DNA of 59,214 nucleotides from Roseobacter sp. (GTDB lineage Bacteria; Pseudomonadota; Alphaproteobacteria; Rhodobacterales; Rhodobacteraceae), in NCBI GenBank assembly GCA_024636495.1, contig JAGXGZ010000066.1, forward strand, positions 1-59,214, written 5' to 3'. The position numbers and the translations under genes were made by a program. Positions 42,923-51,799 of this stretch are shown piece by piece. Positions within the stretch are counted from its first letter, which is position 1, and the number at the start of each line of letters is the position of its first letter. Below the pieces are notes generated by a model, which worked only from the letters and a program-made list of their open reading frames with translations, was not told the origin of the DNA and ran no database searches.

Positions 42923-45502
42923 ATGACCCTTTTCAAGAGCGATGACCAGCAACGCGGGCTTGCGAAAATTCGCTGGCCTCTCAGGCTGACGTGGGCGGGA
43001 ATGTGGGCGGAAAGCCTTGTTCAGGCCCTGTGGCCCTTGCTTGCGATCACCTTGCTGGTTCTTGCCGCTTTGATGCTGGGCCTTCAGGATACGGTTGCGT
43101 TTGAAGTCTTTTATGGTGCTGCCGCCGCTGTTTTACTCGCGGTGCTTGGCGCGCTTGTCTATGCGTTTTGCAATTTTCGCTTGCCCAGACGGGCAGAGGC
43201 CTTGTCGCGGCTGGATGCCAGTTTGCCGGGGCGTCCCATTCAGGCGCTGATGGATGATCAGGCGATTGGTGCGTCTGATCCGGCGTCAATGGCCGTTTGG
43301 CAGGCCCACCAAAAGCGCATGGCGGACCGTGCTGCCACAGCGCAAGCGGTCCCGGCCAATTTGCGGGTTTCAAACCGTGATCCCTTTGCATTGCGCTATG
43401 TTGCGCTGCTGTTTTTTGCCGTTGCGCTTATTTTCGGATCGATTCTGCGCGTGGGGTCGGTTGCGGGCATGGCCCCCGGCGCAGGCGGTTTGGCAAGCGG
43501 GCCAGTCTGGGAAGGCTGGGCGGAACCACCACGGTATACGGGGCGACCAACGCTATATCTTGCCGATCTTGATGAAGGGGCATTAAGCCTGCCAAGCGGT
43601 ACTTTGATCACCTTGCGCCTCTATGGCGAGGTGGGTGCGTTAAATGTATCAGAAACAGTTTCCGGTCAGACAGTGGCTGAGGACGCGGAACCGTCATTGG
43701 TCCTTGATTTCAAGGTTAACCAAAGTGGCGAGATTGCTGTCGATGGTCCGGGCGGGCGCACGTGGGCTGTGACGATGTTGCCCGATGCGGCACCAGAGGT
43801 AGAGCTAGCCGGCGAGCCCGAAGTTGAAGCCTTGGGCGAAGTGCGCTTGCCCTTTGCCGCGCGCGACGACTACGGAGTCGAGGCGGGCGAGGCGCGGATC
43901 ACGCTTGATCTGGTGTCGGTAGACCGCCGCTATGGCTTGGTCATTGATCCGGATGAGCGACCTGAATTGGTTGTTCCCCTGCCTATGCCGATCTCTGGCA
44001 ATCGGACAGAATTCGAAGAGAATTTGATTGATGATTTTTCCAAGCATCCATGGGCAAACTTACCTGTCAAGATCAGCCTAAGCGTTCTGGACGCATCAGA
44101 ACAGCAATTTACCACGCCCCCAAGCGAGATGATCTTGCCTGGCCGTCGCTTTTTCGACCCGCTTGCGGCAGCTGTCATTGAACAGCGCCGCGATTTGCTG
44201 TGGTCAAAGGCGAATGCCGCGCGATTGGTACAAATGCTGAAAGCGGTTTCTTACCGTCCTCAGGACGTGTTCAGGTCTGATACGTCTGCGTTGCGCTTGC
44301 GCCGTCAGATTGAACGGTTGGAAATCCGTGCCAGCTATGGCCTGACCGATGAGGTCCAGACAGAGATTGCGGATGACCTTTGGGATCTGGCAATTGAATT
44401 GGAGGAGGGCGTGCTGGCAGATGCGCTGGAGCGTATGCGCCGGGCCCAAGAGCGGTTGACCGAGGCGATGAAAAACGGTGCCTCGAACGAGGAAATTGCC
44501 GAACTGATGGACGAGCTGCGCCGCGCGACCGAAGAATACATGCAGCAATTGCAGCGTCAACAGGCCCAAGAGGGCGACCAGCAGCAGCAGGGCGAGCAAG
44601 GTGAAACCATGCAGATGACCCAAGATGATCTGCAACGCATGATGGACCGCATCCAAGAGCTGATGGAACAGGGACGGATGGCCGAGGCAGAACAGGCCCT
44701 GCGCGAGTTGCAAGAGATGATGGAAAACATGCGCGTCACCCAAGGCCAACCGGGCCAAGGTGGCCAAAGCCCCGGCGAACAAGCCATGGAAGGATTGGCT
44801 GATACATTGCGTGAGCAGCAAGAGCTGAGCGATCAGGCATTCCGTGATCTTCAGGAACAATTCAACCCGAACGGTCAGCAAGGCCAACAAGGTCAGCAAC
44901 AAGGTCAAAACCAGCAAGGCCAACAAGGTCAGGGCGATCAATCCGGCCAAGAAGGGCAGCAGGGCCAACAGCAAGGGCAGAACAACGGTCAATCCCAACC
45001 GGGTCAAGGGCAAGGATCAATTGCAGATCGCCAGCAAGCCCTTCGGGATGAGCTAAGCCGTCAAGAAGGCCGTTTGCCGGGCCAAGGATCGCCCGAAGGC
45101 GATGCTGCGCGCGATGCGCTGGACCGGGCAGGCCGTGCGATGGACGGTGCCGAAGAGGCGCTGCGCCAGAACGATCTGGCCGAAGCCATCGACAATCAGG
45201 CTCAGGCGATGGAGGCGCTGCGCGAAGGGATGCGCGCGCTTGGCGATGCAATGGCGCAAGAACAGCAGCAACAGCCCGGGCAGGGTAATTCCGATGGCAA
45301 TCAACAAGCCGAAGGTCGCGACCCGCTGGGCCGCAACCAGTCGTCCAACGGCGGCGAAAGCACAGAAGGCGACTTGGCACTGGATGACGATGCATATGGC
45401 CGGGCGCGCGAATTGCTGGATGAGATCAGACGGCGTTCGGGCGAAGCAGAACGGCCCGAGGTCGAACGTGACTACCTGAACCGACTGCTGGATCGCTTCT
45501 AA
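42923..45502 (+). CDS. TIGR02302/DUF4175 family membrane protein
   Basis: The 859-residue protein has two or three membrane helices near the N-terminus (about residues 30-80) and one near residue 158-178. A beta-rich domain follows, then a helical region and finally a long low-complexity segment (about 546-700) rich in Gln, Gly and Glu, for example GQQGQNQQGQQGQG. A shorter Gln/Gly patch lies near residue 780. TIGR02302 proteins are found in alphaproteobacteria next to lysA or argH. Their job is unknown, although an envelope or peptidoglycan-related role has been suggested by location. Length fits the family, with no visible defect. Confidence 0.9.
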   Translation: MTLFKSDDQQRGLAKIRWPLRLTWAGMWAESLVQALWPLLAITLLVLAALMLGLQDTVAFEVFYGAAAAVLLAVLGALVYAFCNFRLPRRAEALSRLDASLPGRPIQALMDDQAIGASDPASMAVWQAHQKRMADRAATAQAVPANLRVSNRDPFALRYVALLFFAVALIFGSILRVGSVAGMAPGAGGLASGPVWEGWAEPPRYTGRPTLYLADLDEGALSLPSGTLITLRLYGEVGALNVSETVSGQTVAEDAEPSLVLDFKVNQSGEIAVDGPGGRTWAVTMLPDAAPEVELAGEPEVEALGEVRLPFAARDDYGVEAGEARITLDLVSVDRRYGLVIDPDERPELVVPLPMPISGNRTEFEENLIDDFSKHPWANLPVKISLSVLDASEQQFTTPPSEMILPGRRFFDPLAAAVIEQRRDLLWSKANAARLVQMLKAVSYRPQDVFRSDTSALRLRRQIERLEIRASYGLTDEVQTEIADDLWDLAIELEEGVLADALERMRRAQERLTEAMKNGASNEEIAELMDELRRATEEYMQQLQRQQAQEGDQQQQGEQGETMQMTQDDLQRMMDRIQELMEQGRMAEAEQALRELQEMMENMRVTQGQPGQGGQSPGEQAMEGLADTLREQQELSDQAFRDLQEQFNPNGQQGQQGQQQGQNQQGQQGQGDQSGQEGQQGQQQGQNNGQSQPGQGQGSIADRQQALRDELSRQEGRLPGQGSPEGDAARDALDRAGRAMDGAEEALRQNDLAEAIDNQAQAMEALREGMRALGDAMAQEQQQQPGQGNSDGNQQAEGRDPLGRNQSSNGGESTEGDLALDDDAYGRARELLDEIRRRSGEAERPEVERDYLNRLLDRF

Positions 45503-45516
45503 AACAGAAAAAACTT

Positions 45517-45545
45517 AAATCCGGCGGGATCAGCCGCCGGATTTT
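45517..45545. terminator. bidirectional intrinsic terminator
   Basis: AAATCCGGCGG (45517-45527) pairs perfectly with CCGCCGGATTT (45534-45544) around a 6-nt loop, followed by T on the plus strand and flanked by A-runs that give T on the minus strand. It lies between the convergent TIGR02302 and zinc-ribbon genes. The zinc-ribbon stop codon falls in its loop. Confidence 0.88.
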
Positions 45546-46345
45546 GACGCTTTATCATCCAGCCACTGCAACGTGTTTTGCAAAGAGCTGTCCAATGATA
45601 CCCGACCCTGATTAACTGCGGCGACATAGCGTGTCATGTAGGGTTCAGCCTGCGGCACAGCTTTGGATATCTGCGGCGCGAACACATATCCCAGCACCAA
45701 AAGCGACGCGAGCGCGACGACAATCACGAACCCGCGTTTAAAGCCACCTTTGCGCTTTGATTTTGGAGTAACGGCGGTGTTTTCCAAATCAGGATCAGCC
45801 GAGCGACGCTCGTTTCCAGTGCGCAGGGTCGAATTGATTTCCTCGATATCAGGCAAAAGATCGCGCCGTGACCCCAAGCCAGCAGCGCTAGCCGCGGCTG
45901 CCTGCGGTGCCCTGCGGCTCTCTTCGCCACGCAGCCGCGCCATACGTTCTTTGGCCAAGCGTGCGCGCTCGTCCTCGCTGGGTTTTGCGGCACCATCAAG
46001 ACCCAGATCCGGCTGGCTTTCCAGAAGTTCGACCTGCCTGGCGCGGCGGGCTTCCTGTTCTGCCTCTGCCTCTTGTCGCAAGATATCTGCAACGGACGGA
46101 TCAAGCTGCTTTCGCTCTGGTGCTGGCTTGGACTGTTCAGGCGGTGGCGCAGGAGTAGCCGTTTCTTCATCCGGGGTGGGGATGCTGTCACCCAGCCCGT
46201 TTGGGTTTTCGTCGGGCAGATGATCGGGATGATGCTGAAACCACGTTTGACCACAATTAGAGCACTGCACGTCACGCCCCGAGACAGGCATGACATCGTC
46301 GGGCACTTCGTATTGTGCATCGCAGTTGGGACAGATCAGTCTCAT
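45530..46345 (-). CDS. zinc-ribbon membrane protein (MJ0042-type)
   Basis: The ATG at 46345 begins MRLICPNCDAQYEVPDDV, where C5/C8 and C28/C31 (VQCSNCGQTW) form the zinc ribbon. A long acidic, Pro/Glu-rich linker follows, with an arginine-rich patch, and then a single transmembrane helix FVIVVALASLLVLGYVFAP near residue 210. The topology is a cytosolic ribbon and an outside tail. Such proteins precede ftsE in Rhodobacteraceae, and a cell-envelope role is guessed from this. No enzyme domain is visible. Confidence 0.85.
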   Translation of the reverse strand: MRLICPNCDAQYEVPDDVMPVSGRDVQCSNCGQTWFQHHPDHLPDENPNGLGDSIPTPDEETATPAPPPEQSKPAPERKQLDPSVADILRQEAEAEQEARRARQVELLESQPDLGLDGAAKPSEDERARLAKERMARLRGEESRRAPQAAAASAAGLGSRRDLLPDIEEINSTLRTGNERRSADPDLENTAVTPKSKRKGGFKRGFVIVVALASLLVLGYVFAPQISKAVPQAEPYMTRYVAAVNQGRVSLDSSLQNTLQWLDDKASKSGG

Positions 46346-46510
46346 CTTGTGTCCGTTCCCATCGAAAACTCCATTATCCCACACTGACTTGCAGCATATG
46401 ACCTACAAAACCGCAGGAAAAGTGTAATCTTAATAGTTTGGCTGTGTTGGCGCGCATTGAAACCTAAGCGGTGCTGAGGCACAACAGTCCAAACGAAATG
46501 GGATACGCCA

Positions 46511-47188
46511 GTGATCGAATTTGAAAACGTAGCCTATAGTTATGGCGGAGGCGAGCTTTTGTCCGATATCTCGGTCAAGCTGGCACCGGGATCGTTTCAT
46601 TTCCTTACAGGCCCGTCTGGCTCGGGCAAAACCACGTTGATGAAGCTATGCTACGGCGCACTTTTGCCAACAGCGGGGCATGTGACGCTTTTTGGCAGTG
46701 ACGTGCGTAGTCTTGACCGAGATGACATTGCAATGGTGCGCCGTCGGGTGGGTGTCGTGCATCAGGACTGCCAGTTTTTGAACCACCTGCCCGTTGCTGA
46801 AAATATAGGCTTGCCGCTGACCGTTTCGGGTCGCCATGCCGAGACAGGGGGCGATGACCTGCTGGAACTGTTGTCTTGGGTCGGGCTTAGCAACCGTGCC
46901 GATGCCCTGCCACCCGAGCTTTCCGGGGGGGAACGCCAGCGCGCCGCCTTGGCGCGTGCCGTGATCATGTCACCTGACGTCGTTCTGGCAGATGAACCCA
47001 CGGGGAACGTGGATTGGGAGATGTCACAGCGGCTTCTAAAGCTTTTGGTCGAGCTGAACAGGATGGGCAAAACCGTGTTGATCGCAACCCATGACCTGGG
47101 CCTGATCCGCGCGACAAAGGCCCAAGTGCAGGCCCGTGTTTTACGGATCGCCAATCGCCGCATCCAATTGGCGGGGGCAGACCTGTGA
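46511..47188 (+). CDS. ftsE: cell-division ATP-binding protein FtsE
   Basis: A GTG at 46511 starts the 225-residue ABC ATPase. It contains the Walker A GPSGSGKTTLMKL, the Q-loop DCQFLNHLPVAENIGLPL, the signature LSGGERQRAALARA, and the Walker B VVLADEPTGNVDWEMS. FtsE with FtsX activates septal peptidoglycan hydrolases at the divisome. The overlap of 4 bp with ftsX supports the identification over other LolD-like ATPases. Confidence 0.95.
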   Translation: MIEFENVAYSYGGGELLSDISVKLAPGSFHFLTGPSGSGKTTLMKLCYGALLPTAGHVTLFGSDVRSLDRDDIAMVRRRVGVVHQDCQFLNHLPVAENIGLPLTVSGRHAETGGDDLLELLSWVGLSNRADALPPELSGGERQRAALARAVIMSPDVVLADEPTGNVDWEMSQRLLKLLVELNRMGKTVLIATHDLGLIRATKAQVQARVLRIANRRIQLAGADL

Positions 47189-48090
47189 GCATGCTTAAAA
47201 CGGCGCTTGCTGCCTTGTGGAACGGCGACCGCCAAGCTGACCGCGTCGTGCCGCCGTCGGGCTTTACTGCGCAGCTTACGCTGTTTGCAGCAGCGACAAT
47301 GGCGTTTCTTGCGGTTTTCGCGCTTGCGCTTTCGCTTGCGTCGGGGCGGCTTGCAACGATCTGGGGGCAAGAGCTTGCGCGCACGGCCACCATCCGCGTT
47401 GTCGCCCCTTTGGATCAGCGCGCCGCGCAAACCGAAGCGGCTTTGCGCATTCTTGAGACGACCAAAGGGGTCGCATCTGCCCGCGCCCTGACAGACGCCG
47501 AACAACAGGCGTTGCTGGCCCCTTGGTTCGGGCCTGAGCTGGCGATTGATGCGCTGCCCGTCCCACGCCTGATCGAAATCATTGAAGACAACGGTGGAAT
47601 GGACCCCGAAGGATTGCGGCTGCGTCTTGCCGCCGAAGTACCCGGTGCGGTGTTGGACAACCACAATCGCTGGCGCGCACCGTTAGTCAAAGCGGCGTCC
47701 CGACTAAAGCTTCTGGGCTGGATATCGACGATTCTGATCACAGCGACGATGGCGGCGATGGTCACACTTGCGGCGCATGCGGCCCTTTCGGCAAATGCGC
47801 AGGTCATCGCTGTTTTGCGGCTGGTAGGGGCCACTGACAGCTATATCGCACAGGCCTTTATCCGGCGCTTTACACTGCGCGCCCTGACAGGATCTGCGGG
47901 AGGTATGGTGGTTGGTATGCTTGCCATTCTTTTGCTGCCCAGCACCGATGACGCGGGTGGTTTTCTGACCGGGCTTGGCTTTCAGGGATGGCATTGGCTG
48001 GTTCCGCTGTTGATCCCGTTTTTGGCAGGTGGCGTTGCCTTTGCCGCTACAGGTGCCGCAGCCCGGCGCACATTGAAGGAACTTGCATGA
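47185..48090 (+). CDS. ftsX: cell-division permease FtsX
   Basis: The 301-residue protein has the FtsX layout: helix 1 (TLFAAATMAFLAVFALALSL), a large periplasmic loop, and three C-terminal helices, including ATMAAMVTLAAHAALSANAQ and LRLVGATDSYIAQAFIRRF. FtsX passes the ATP signal of FtsE to periplasmic amidase regulators. It starts at a GTG that overlaps ftsE and ends by overlapping plsC (ATGA), so three genes are coupled. Confidence 0.93.
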   Translation: MSMLKTALAALWNGDRQADRVVPPSGFTAQLTLFAAATMAFLAVFALALSLASGRLATIWGQELARTATIRVVAPLDQRAAQTEAALRILETTKGVASARALTDAEQQALLAPWFGPELAIDALPVPRLIEIIEDNGGMDPEGLRLRLAAEVPGAVLDNHNRWRAPLVKAASRLKLLGWISTILITATMAAMVTLAAHAALSANAQVIAVLRLVGATDSYIAQAFIRRFTLRALTGSAGGMVVGMLAILLLPSTDDAGGFLTGLGFQGWHWLVPLLIPFLAGGVAFAATGAAARRTLKELA

Positions 48091-48833
48091 TGATCCAATG
48101 GATCCGTTCGCTTACATTCATTGCGGCTTGCACAATCGCCATGCCAATTGTCGGGCTTATCTTTGCGCCTTGGGCACTGTTTTCGATGCGCGGCGCTTAT
48201 GCGTGCTGTAAGGCCTATTCGCGGCTGGTGATGTGGATGGCTGAACACATCGTGGGTATGCGGTGCGAGGTGCGCGGAACGCCCCCTGAAGGCGACGTAT
48301 TGATTGCGGCCAAGCATCAGTCTTTCCTTGATATCTTGATGATTTTCCAAGCGATCCCCTTGGGCAAATTCATCATGAAAAAGGAGATCCTGTGGATGCC
48401 GGTCATTGGTCAATATGCAAAGCGGATGAAAATGTACGCGGTTGATCGGGGCAAACGCGGGGCGGCAATCTCGAAGATGCTTGAGGACGTCAAAGCCGGA
48501 GGATTGGAAGCTGGGCAGTTGATCATCTATTCCCAAGGCACGCGTGTTGCCCCCGGTGTATCAGCGCCCTACAAAAAAGGGACGGCGGCATTGTACGAGC
48601 AACTGGGCCAGTCCTGCGTTCCGGTTGCGACCAATGTCGGATATTTCTGGCCGCGTCGCGGGTTGTACCGCCGCCCCGGTGTCGCGGTGGTCGAGTTCAT
48701 GGAGCCGATGCCCGCGGGCATGACACGCGATGATTTTATGGCGCATCTTGAACTGGTTGTAGAAGCCCGTTCGGATGCACTGCTTCGAGAGGCAAAAGAC
48801 AATGCGGCTGATCAAGGACATCGCAACGCTTGA
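48087..48833 (+). CDS. plsC: 1-acyl-glycerol-3-phosphate acyltransferase
   Basis: The ATG at 48087 gives a 248-residue PlsC-type protein with an N-terminal membrane segment (LTFIAACTIAMPIVGLIFA) and the HX4D catalytic motif KHQSFLDIL. Motif III is SQGTRVAPG, where the usual Glu of EGTR is Gln, and PVATNVGYFWPRRG follows in the motif IV region. It acylates lysophosphatidate at sn-2 in membrane phospholipid synthesis. Its stop is inside the next gene. The QGTR form is uncommon but probably still active. Confidence 0.9.
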   Translation: MMIQWIRSLTFIAACTIAMPIVGLIFAPWALFSMRGAYACCKAYSRLVMWMAEHIVGMRCEVRGTPPEGDVLIAAKHQSFLDILMIFQAIPLGKFIMKKEILWMPVIGQYAKRMKMYAVDRGKRGAAISKMLEDVKAGGLEAGQLIIYSQGTRVAPGVSAPYKKGTAALYEQLGQSCVPVATNVGYFWPRRGLYRRPGVAVVEFMEPMPAGMTRDDFMAHLELVVEARSDALLREAKDNAADQGHRNA

Positions 48834-49407
48834 GGCGCTTTACGGGACGCCAGGTGCCCCGTCACTACGCAAAGTGTCGAACCGGCTAACGCCGCTTTAC
48901 CGCAAGTGGATCATGGCGTCGAAGCTATGCATGGTGTCGACCGCCGGCGTAGATGGAACCGATGGCAGCCCGCGCGGCGATGACGGCCCTGTCGTGCTGG
49001 AACTGGATGAGAAAACACTCGCGATGCCCGATTGGCGCGGCAATCACCGCCTCGATACGTTGCGAAACATCGTTGAGGATGGTCGCCTGTCGCTGATGTT
49101 TCTGGTGGCGGGTTCAAACAACGTGGTGCGGGTGAATGGGCGTGGCTTTGTCACCGACGATGCGCAACTGCGCGCACGGTTCGAAAAGCATGCCCGCCAG
49201 CCTGCGACGGTGATCGTGATCAACATTGCCGAGGTGTACAGCCAATGTGCACGGGCATTGATGCGGGCAGGCGTTTGGGAAGGCATCGATGACAGCGGTG
49301 ATTTGCCGACAATGGGCGACATGTTGGCCGAGATGACATCGGGCGACGAGGGGGGTGAACCCTATGACGCAACATGGGGTGCGCGGGCGTCAAAGACCAT
49401 GTGGTAA
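48802..49407 (+). CDS. PPOX-class FMN-dependent protein (DR_2398-like)
   Basis: The ATG at 48802 is preferred over one nine codons upstream because it restores the family start MRLIKDIATLEALYG. The 201-residue protein has the split-barrel flavin domain: ASKLCMVSTAGVDGTDGSPR, DWRGNHRLDTLRNIVEDGRL and NNVVRVNGRGFVTDD. It is a pyridoxamine-oxidase-like FMN protein, usually of unknown redox substrate. It overlaps plsC by 32 bp in another frame. Confidence 0.88.
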   Translation: MRLIKDIATLEALYGTPGAPSLRKVSNRLTPLYRKWIMASKLCMVSTAGVDGTDGSPRGDDGPVVLELDEKTLAMPDWRGNHRLDTLRNIVEDGRLSLMFLVAGSNNVVRVNGRGFVTDDAQLRARFEKHARQPATVIVINIAEVYSQCARALMRAGVWEGIDDSGDLPTMGDMLAEMTSGDEGGEPYDATWGARASKTMW

Positions 49408-49443
49408 GCGGCGGCGGGTGAGCCCCGGCCACCGCAGACTTCG

Positions 49444-50832
49444 TTACATGTGGATCGCGCCATCACCACAGGCAAGGGCGGCCTCGCGCACCGCTTCCGA
49501 GAACGTGGGGTGTGCGTGACATGTCATTGCCAGATCTTCGGCAGAGGCCCCAAATTCCATTGCGACGCAAACCTCGTGGATCAGATCGCCCGCAGCAGGA
49601 CCGATGATATGCGCGCCAAGGATGCGGTCGGTTTCCTTGTCTGCCAGGATTTTTACAAACCCTTCGCCCGCATGGACGGCTTTGGCGCGTGCATTGCCCA
49701 TAAAGCTGAACTTGCCGACCTTATAGGCCCGACCAGCTTCCTTAAGCTGCTCTTCCGTGGCACCGACGTTGGCGACCTCTGGGTGGGTATAAATCACGCC
49801 GGGGATCACGCCATAGTTCACATGGCCGTGCTTGCCAGCGACCACTTCGGCGACTGCCATGCCTTCATCTTCGGCTTTGTGTGCCAGCATGGGACCTTCG
49901 ATTACATCACCGATTGCATAGATGCCTTTTACGGATGTTTCCCAGTGGTCATTGACGGCGATCTGACCGCGCTTGGTCATCTCGACACCCAAACCGTCGA
50001 TCCCCAAACCATCATGGAAGGGCTTGCGCCCCGTGGCAACCAAGACGACATCGGCATCCAGCGTGTGTTCACTGTCATCCTTGCGCAGCTTGTAGGTCAC
50101 TTTGGCCTTCGTCTTTGAGGCGTCAGTGCTTTGCACGGCGGCGCCCATGATAAAGTTGATGCCCTGTTTTTTGAGGATGCGCATAAAGTTCTTTTGCACA
50201 TCGCCGTCCATGCCGGGGGTAATGGCATCAAGATATTCGACCACAGTCACTTCGGTGCCAAGGCGCGCATAGACAGATCCGATTTCAAGCCCGATCACGC
50301 CCGCGCCGATTACGACCATCTTCTTGGGCACTTTGTTGAGCGAGAGGACACCTGTCGAGGTGACAACGACTTTCTCGTCTACTTCGACGCCGGCCAGGGA
50401 TGCGGGCTCCGAGCCGGTTGCGATGATGATGTTCTTGGCCTCGTGAATGTCATCACCGACTTTCACCTTGCCGGCCTCTGGGATCGTTGCCCAGCCTTTG
50501 ATCCAGTCGATCTTGTTCTTCTTGAACAGAAATTCGATGCCCTTGGTATTGGTGTCGATGGTGCCTTGCTTGTAGGCCTGCATCTGGTTCCAGTCGACCG
50601 AAGGGCTTTTGCCTTTCAGGCCCATGTCAGCAAAGTTATGTTCGGCCTCGTGCAGCATATGGGTTGCGTGCAAGAGAGCCTTTGACGGGATGCAGCCGAC
50701 GTTCAGGCAGGTGCCGCCCAGTGTCTCGCGGCCCTCGACGCAAGCGGTCTTTAGACCCAGTTGGGCGCAGCGAATGGCGGATACGTAGCCGCCGGGACCG
50801 GAGCCAATGATGATGACATCGTAGCTGGACAT
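49444..50832 (-). CDS. lpd: dihydrolipoyl dehydrogenase (E3)
   Basis: The 462-residue flavoprotein reoxidises lipoyl groups of 2-oxo acid dehydrogenases. FAD binding: [19 protein letters not shown]. Redox disulfide: [20 protein letters not shown] (Cys about 41 and 46). NAD binding: [21 protein letters not shown]-terminal catalytic His-Glu: [13 protein letters not shown]. It is the last gene of the sucCDAB operon here, a classic roseobacter order in which E3 serves the OGDH complex. Confidence 0.96.
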   Translation of the reverse strand: MSSYDVIIIGSGPGGYVSAIRCAQLGLKTACVEGRETLGGTCLNVGCIPSKALLHATHMLHEAEHNFADMGLKGKSPSVDWNQMQAYKQGTIDTNTKGIEFLFKKNKIDWIKGWATIPEAGKVKVGDDIHEAKNIIIATGSEPASLAGVEVDEKVVVTSTGVLSLNKVPKKMVVIGAGVIGLEIGSVYARLGTEVTVVEYLDAITPGMDGDVQKNFMRILKKQGINFIMGAAVQSTDASKTKAKVTYKLRKDDSEHTLDADVVLVATGRKPFHDGLGIDGLGVEMTKRGQIAVNDHWETSVKGIYAIGDVIEGPMLAHKAEDEGMAVAEVVAGKHGHVNYGVIPGVIYTHPEVANVGATEEQLKEAGRAYKVGKFSFMGNARAKAVHAGEGFVKILADKETDRILGAHIIGPAAGDLIHEVCVAMEFGASAEDLAMTCHAHPTFSEAVREAALACGDGAIHM

Positions 50833-50892
50833 GAGGGGTCTCCTTGAAGAGGTCGTGGAAAAGGGTTCAGGCGTTTCTCGGGATGGGGAGCA

Positions 50893-50950
50893 GGCTAGGG
50901 GGCGCTGCCCCCGTGTGCAAGCGCACTCCCCCGGGATTTTATACCATTTG
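50893..50950. repeat. Rhodobacteraceae-type multi-hairpin intergenic repeat
   Basis: GGGGGC-GCT-GCCCCC forms a perfect 6-bp stem, followed by GTGTGC-AA-GCGCAC (one wobble) and CCCCCGGGATTTT. From memory, repeats of the form GGGGGCGCTGCCCCC...CCCCCGGGATATTT are scattered in Rhodobacteraceae genomes. It lies between the two-gene MAPEG block and lpd, within an operon, and might tune mRNA stability. Confidence 0.6.
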
Positions 50951-50955
50951 GAAGG

Positions 50956-51363
50956 TCAGACGAGCGCCGCGATCAGCATCAGGACGGTTGCGGTAAACCC
51001 GACGGCCCAGATAAGGCTGCGATGCGGCCTTAAACCAAGAGCGTAGGCCGGGATGTAGGCCACCCTTGCCACAAGAAATACCCATGACAGTAGGGTTGTG
51101 TATCCTGTGCTTTGATTTGAAAGGGTGATGACTGTCGCTGCGATGCCGAACAGGATCAGCGCCTCGAATGTGTTGTCCATCGTGCGGCCAAGGCGGGCCG
51201 TCTTGTTTGACAGGCTGTTGCTGGGTTCGCGGTCGCGGGCCGACATGGTGTAGCCTGGGCCAAGCTCGCGATTTGCCGGGATGGCGTAGAGCACGAAAAT
51301 CACCACTTGCAAAAGCGCTGCAAGGGTGAGGACAGTCAGTTCGGGTGTCATCGCAACGTCCAT
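50956..51363 (-). CDS. MAPEG-family membrane protein 1
   Basis: The 135-residue protein has four hydrophobic helices and the MAPEG pattern: MDVAMTPELTVLTLAALLQV at the start, the polar loop SNSLSNKTARLGRTMDNTFE and LSWVFLVARVAYIPAYALG. The family includes membrane glutathione transferases and related unknown proteins. It starts 3 bp after a paralogue's stop. A pair of MAPEG genes between sucB and lpd is usual in roseobacters, but their role is unknown. Confidence 0.85.
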   Translation of the reverse strand: MDVAMTPELTVLTLAALLQVVIFVLYAIPANRELGPGYTMSARDREPSNSLSNKTARLGRTMDNTFEALILFGIAATVITLSNQSTGYTTLLSWVFLVARVAYIPAYALGLRPHRSLIWAVGFTATVLMLIAALV

Positions 51364-51366
51364 TTT

Positions 51367-51750
51367 CTAGAGCGCCAGAAAGTAAAGGATCGCGGTTGCA
51401 GCAAAGCCTGCGAGCCAGACGAATGTCCGCACAACGGGAATGCCAAAAGCGTAAACTGGCACGTAGACGATCCGAGCGATCAAGAATACCTGAGCGGCAA
51501 GAAGAGTTGCCGGGCTGGTCCGTTCCAGAAACACCAATAGCAGAATTGCCGGGGCAAAGAGCGCCATCGCCGTGATCGAGTTGTCCAACGCACGCTTGAG
51601 CCTCGCTGTCATGCCGTCAACTGTGCGGGTCTCGTCCCGAGACGAGAGCAAATAGCCAACGCTAAGTTGCTGCATACCGCCCAAAACCTGAAGCAGGATC
51701 GTCAACATAACCAGCAGACCGTAGGCTGCGAGGATAGTAGTCTCAGTCAT
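51367..51750 (-). CDS. MAPEG-family membrane protein 2
   Basis: The ATG at 51750 gives a 127-residue protein with four membrane segments, such as ILAAYGLLVMLTILLQVLGG and AAQVFLIARIVYVPVYAFGI. The loop MTARLKRALDNSITAMALF aligns with the paralogue next to it, so the two arose by duplication. An ATG further upstream would extend into sucB's end and add a non-membrane tail. The function is unknown. Confidence 0.83.
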   Translation of the reverse strand: MTETTILAAYGLLVMLTILLQVLGGMQQLSVGYLLSSRDETRTVDGMTARLKRALDNSITAMALFAPAILLLVFLERTSPATLLAAQVFLIARIVYVPVYAFGIPVVRTFVWLAGFAATAILYFLAL

Positions 51751-51799
51751 GATATGCCCTTTCAGGGAGGATCGCGGGCAAACGTGCCCGCGGTCTGGG

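Noticed and set aside
44870..45010. Tandem GGTCAGCAAGGCCAACAAGG-like repeats
   Set aside because: They are in-frame Gln/Gly codon repeats inside the TIGR02302 protein, not a CRISPR array.
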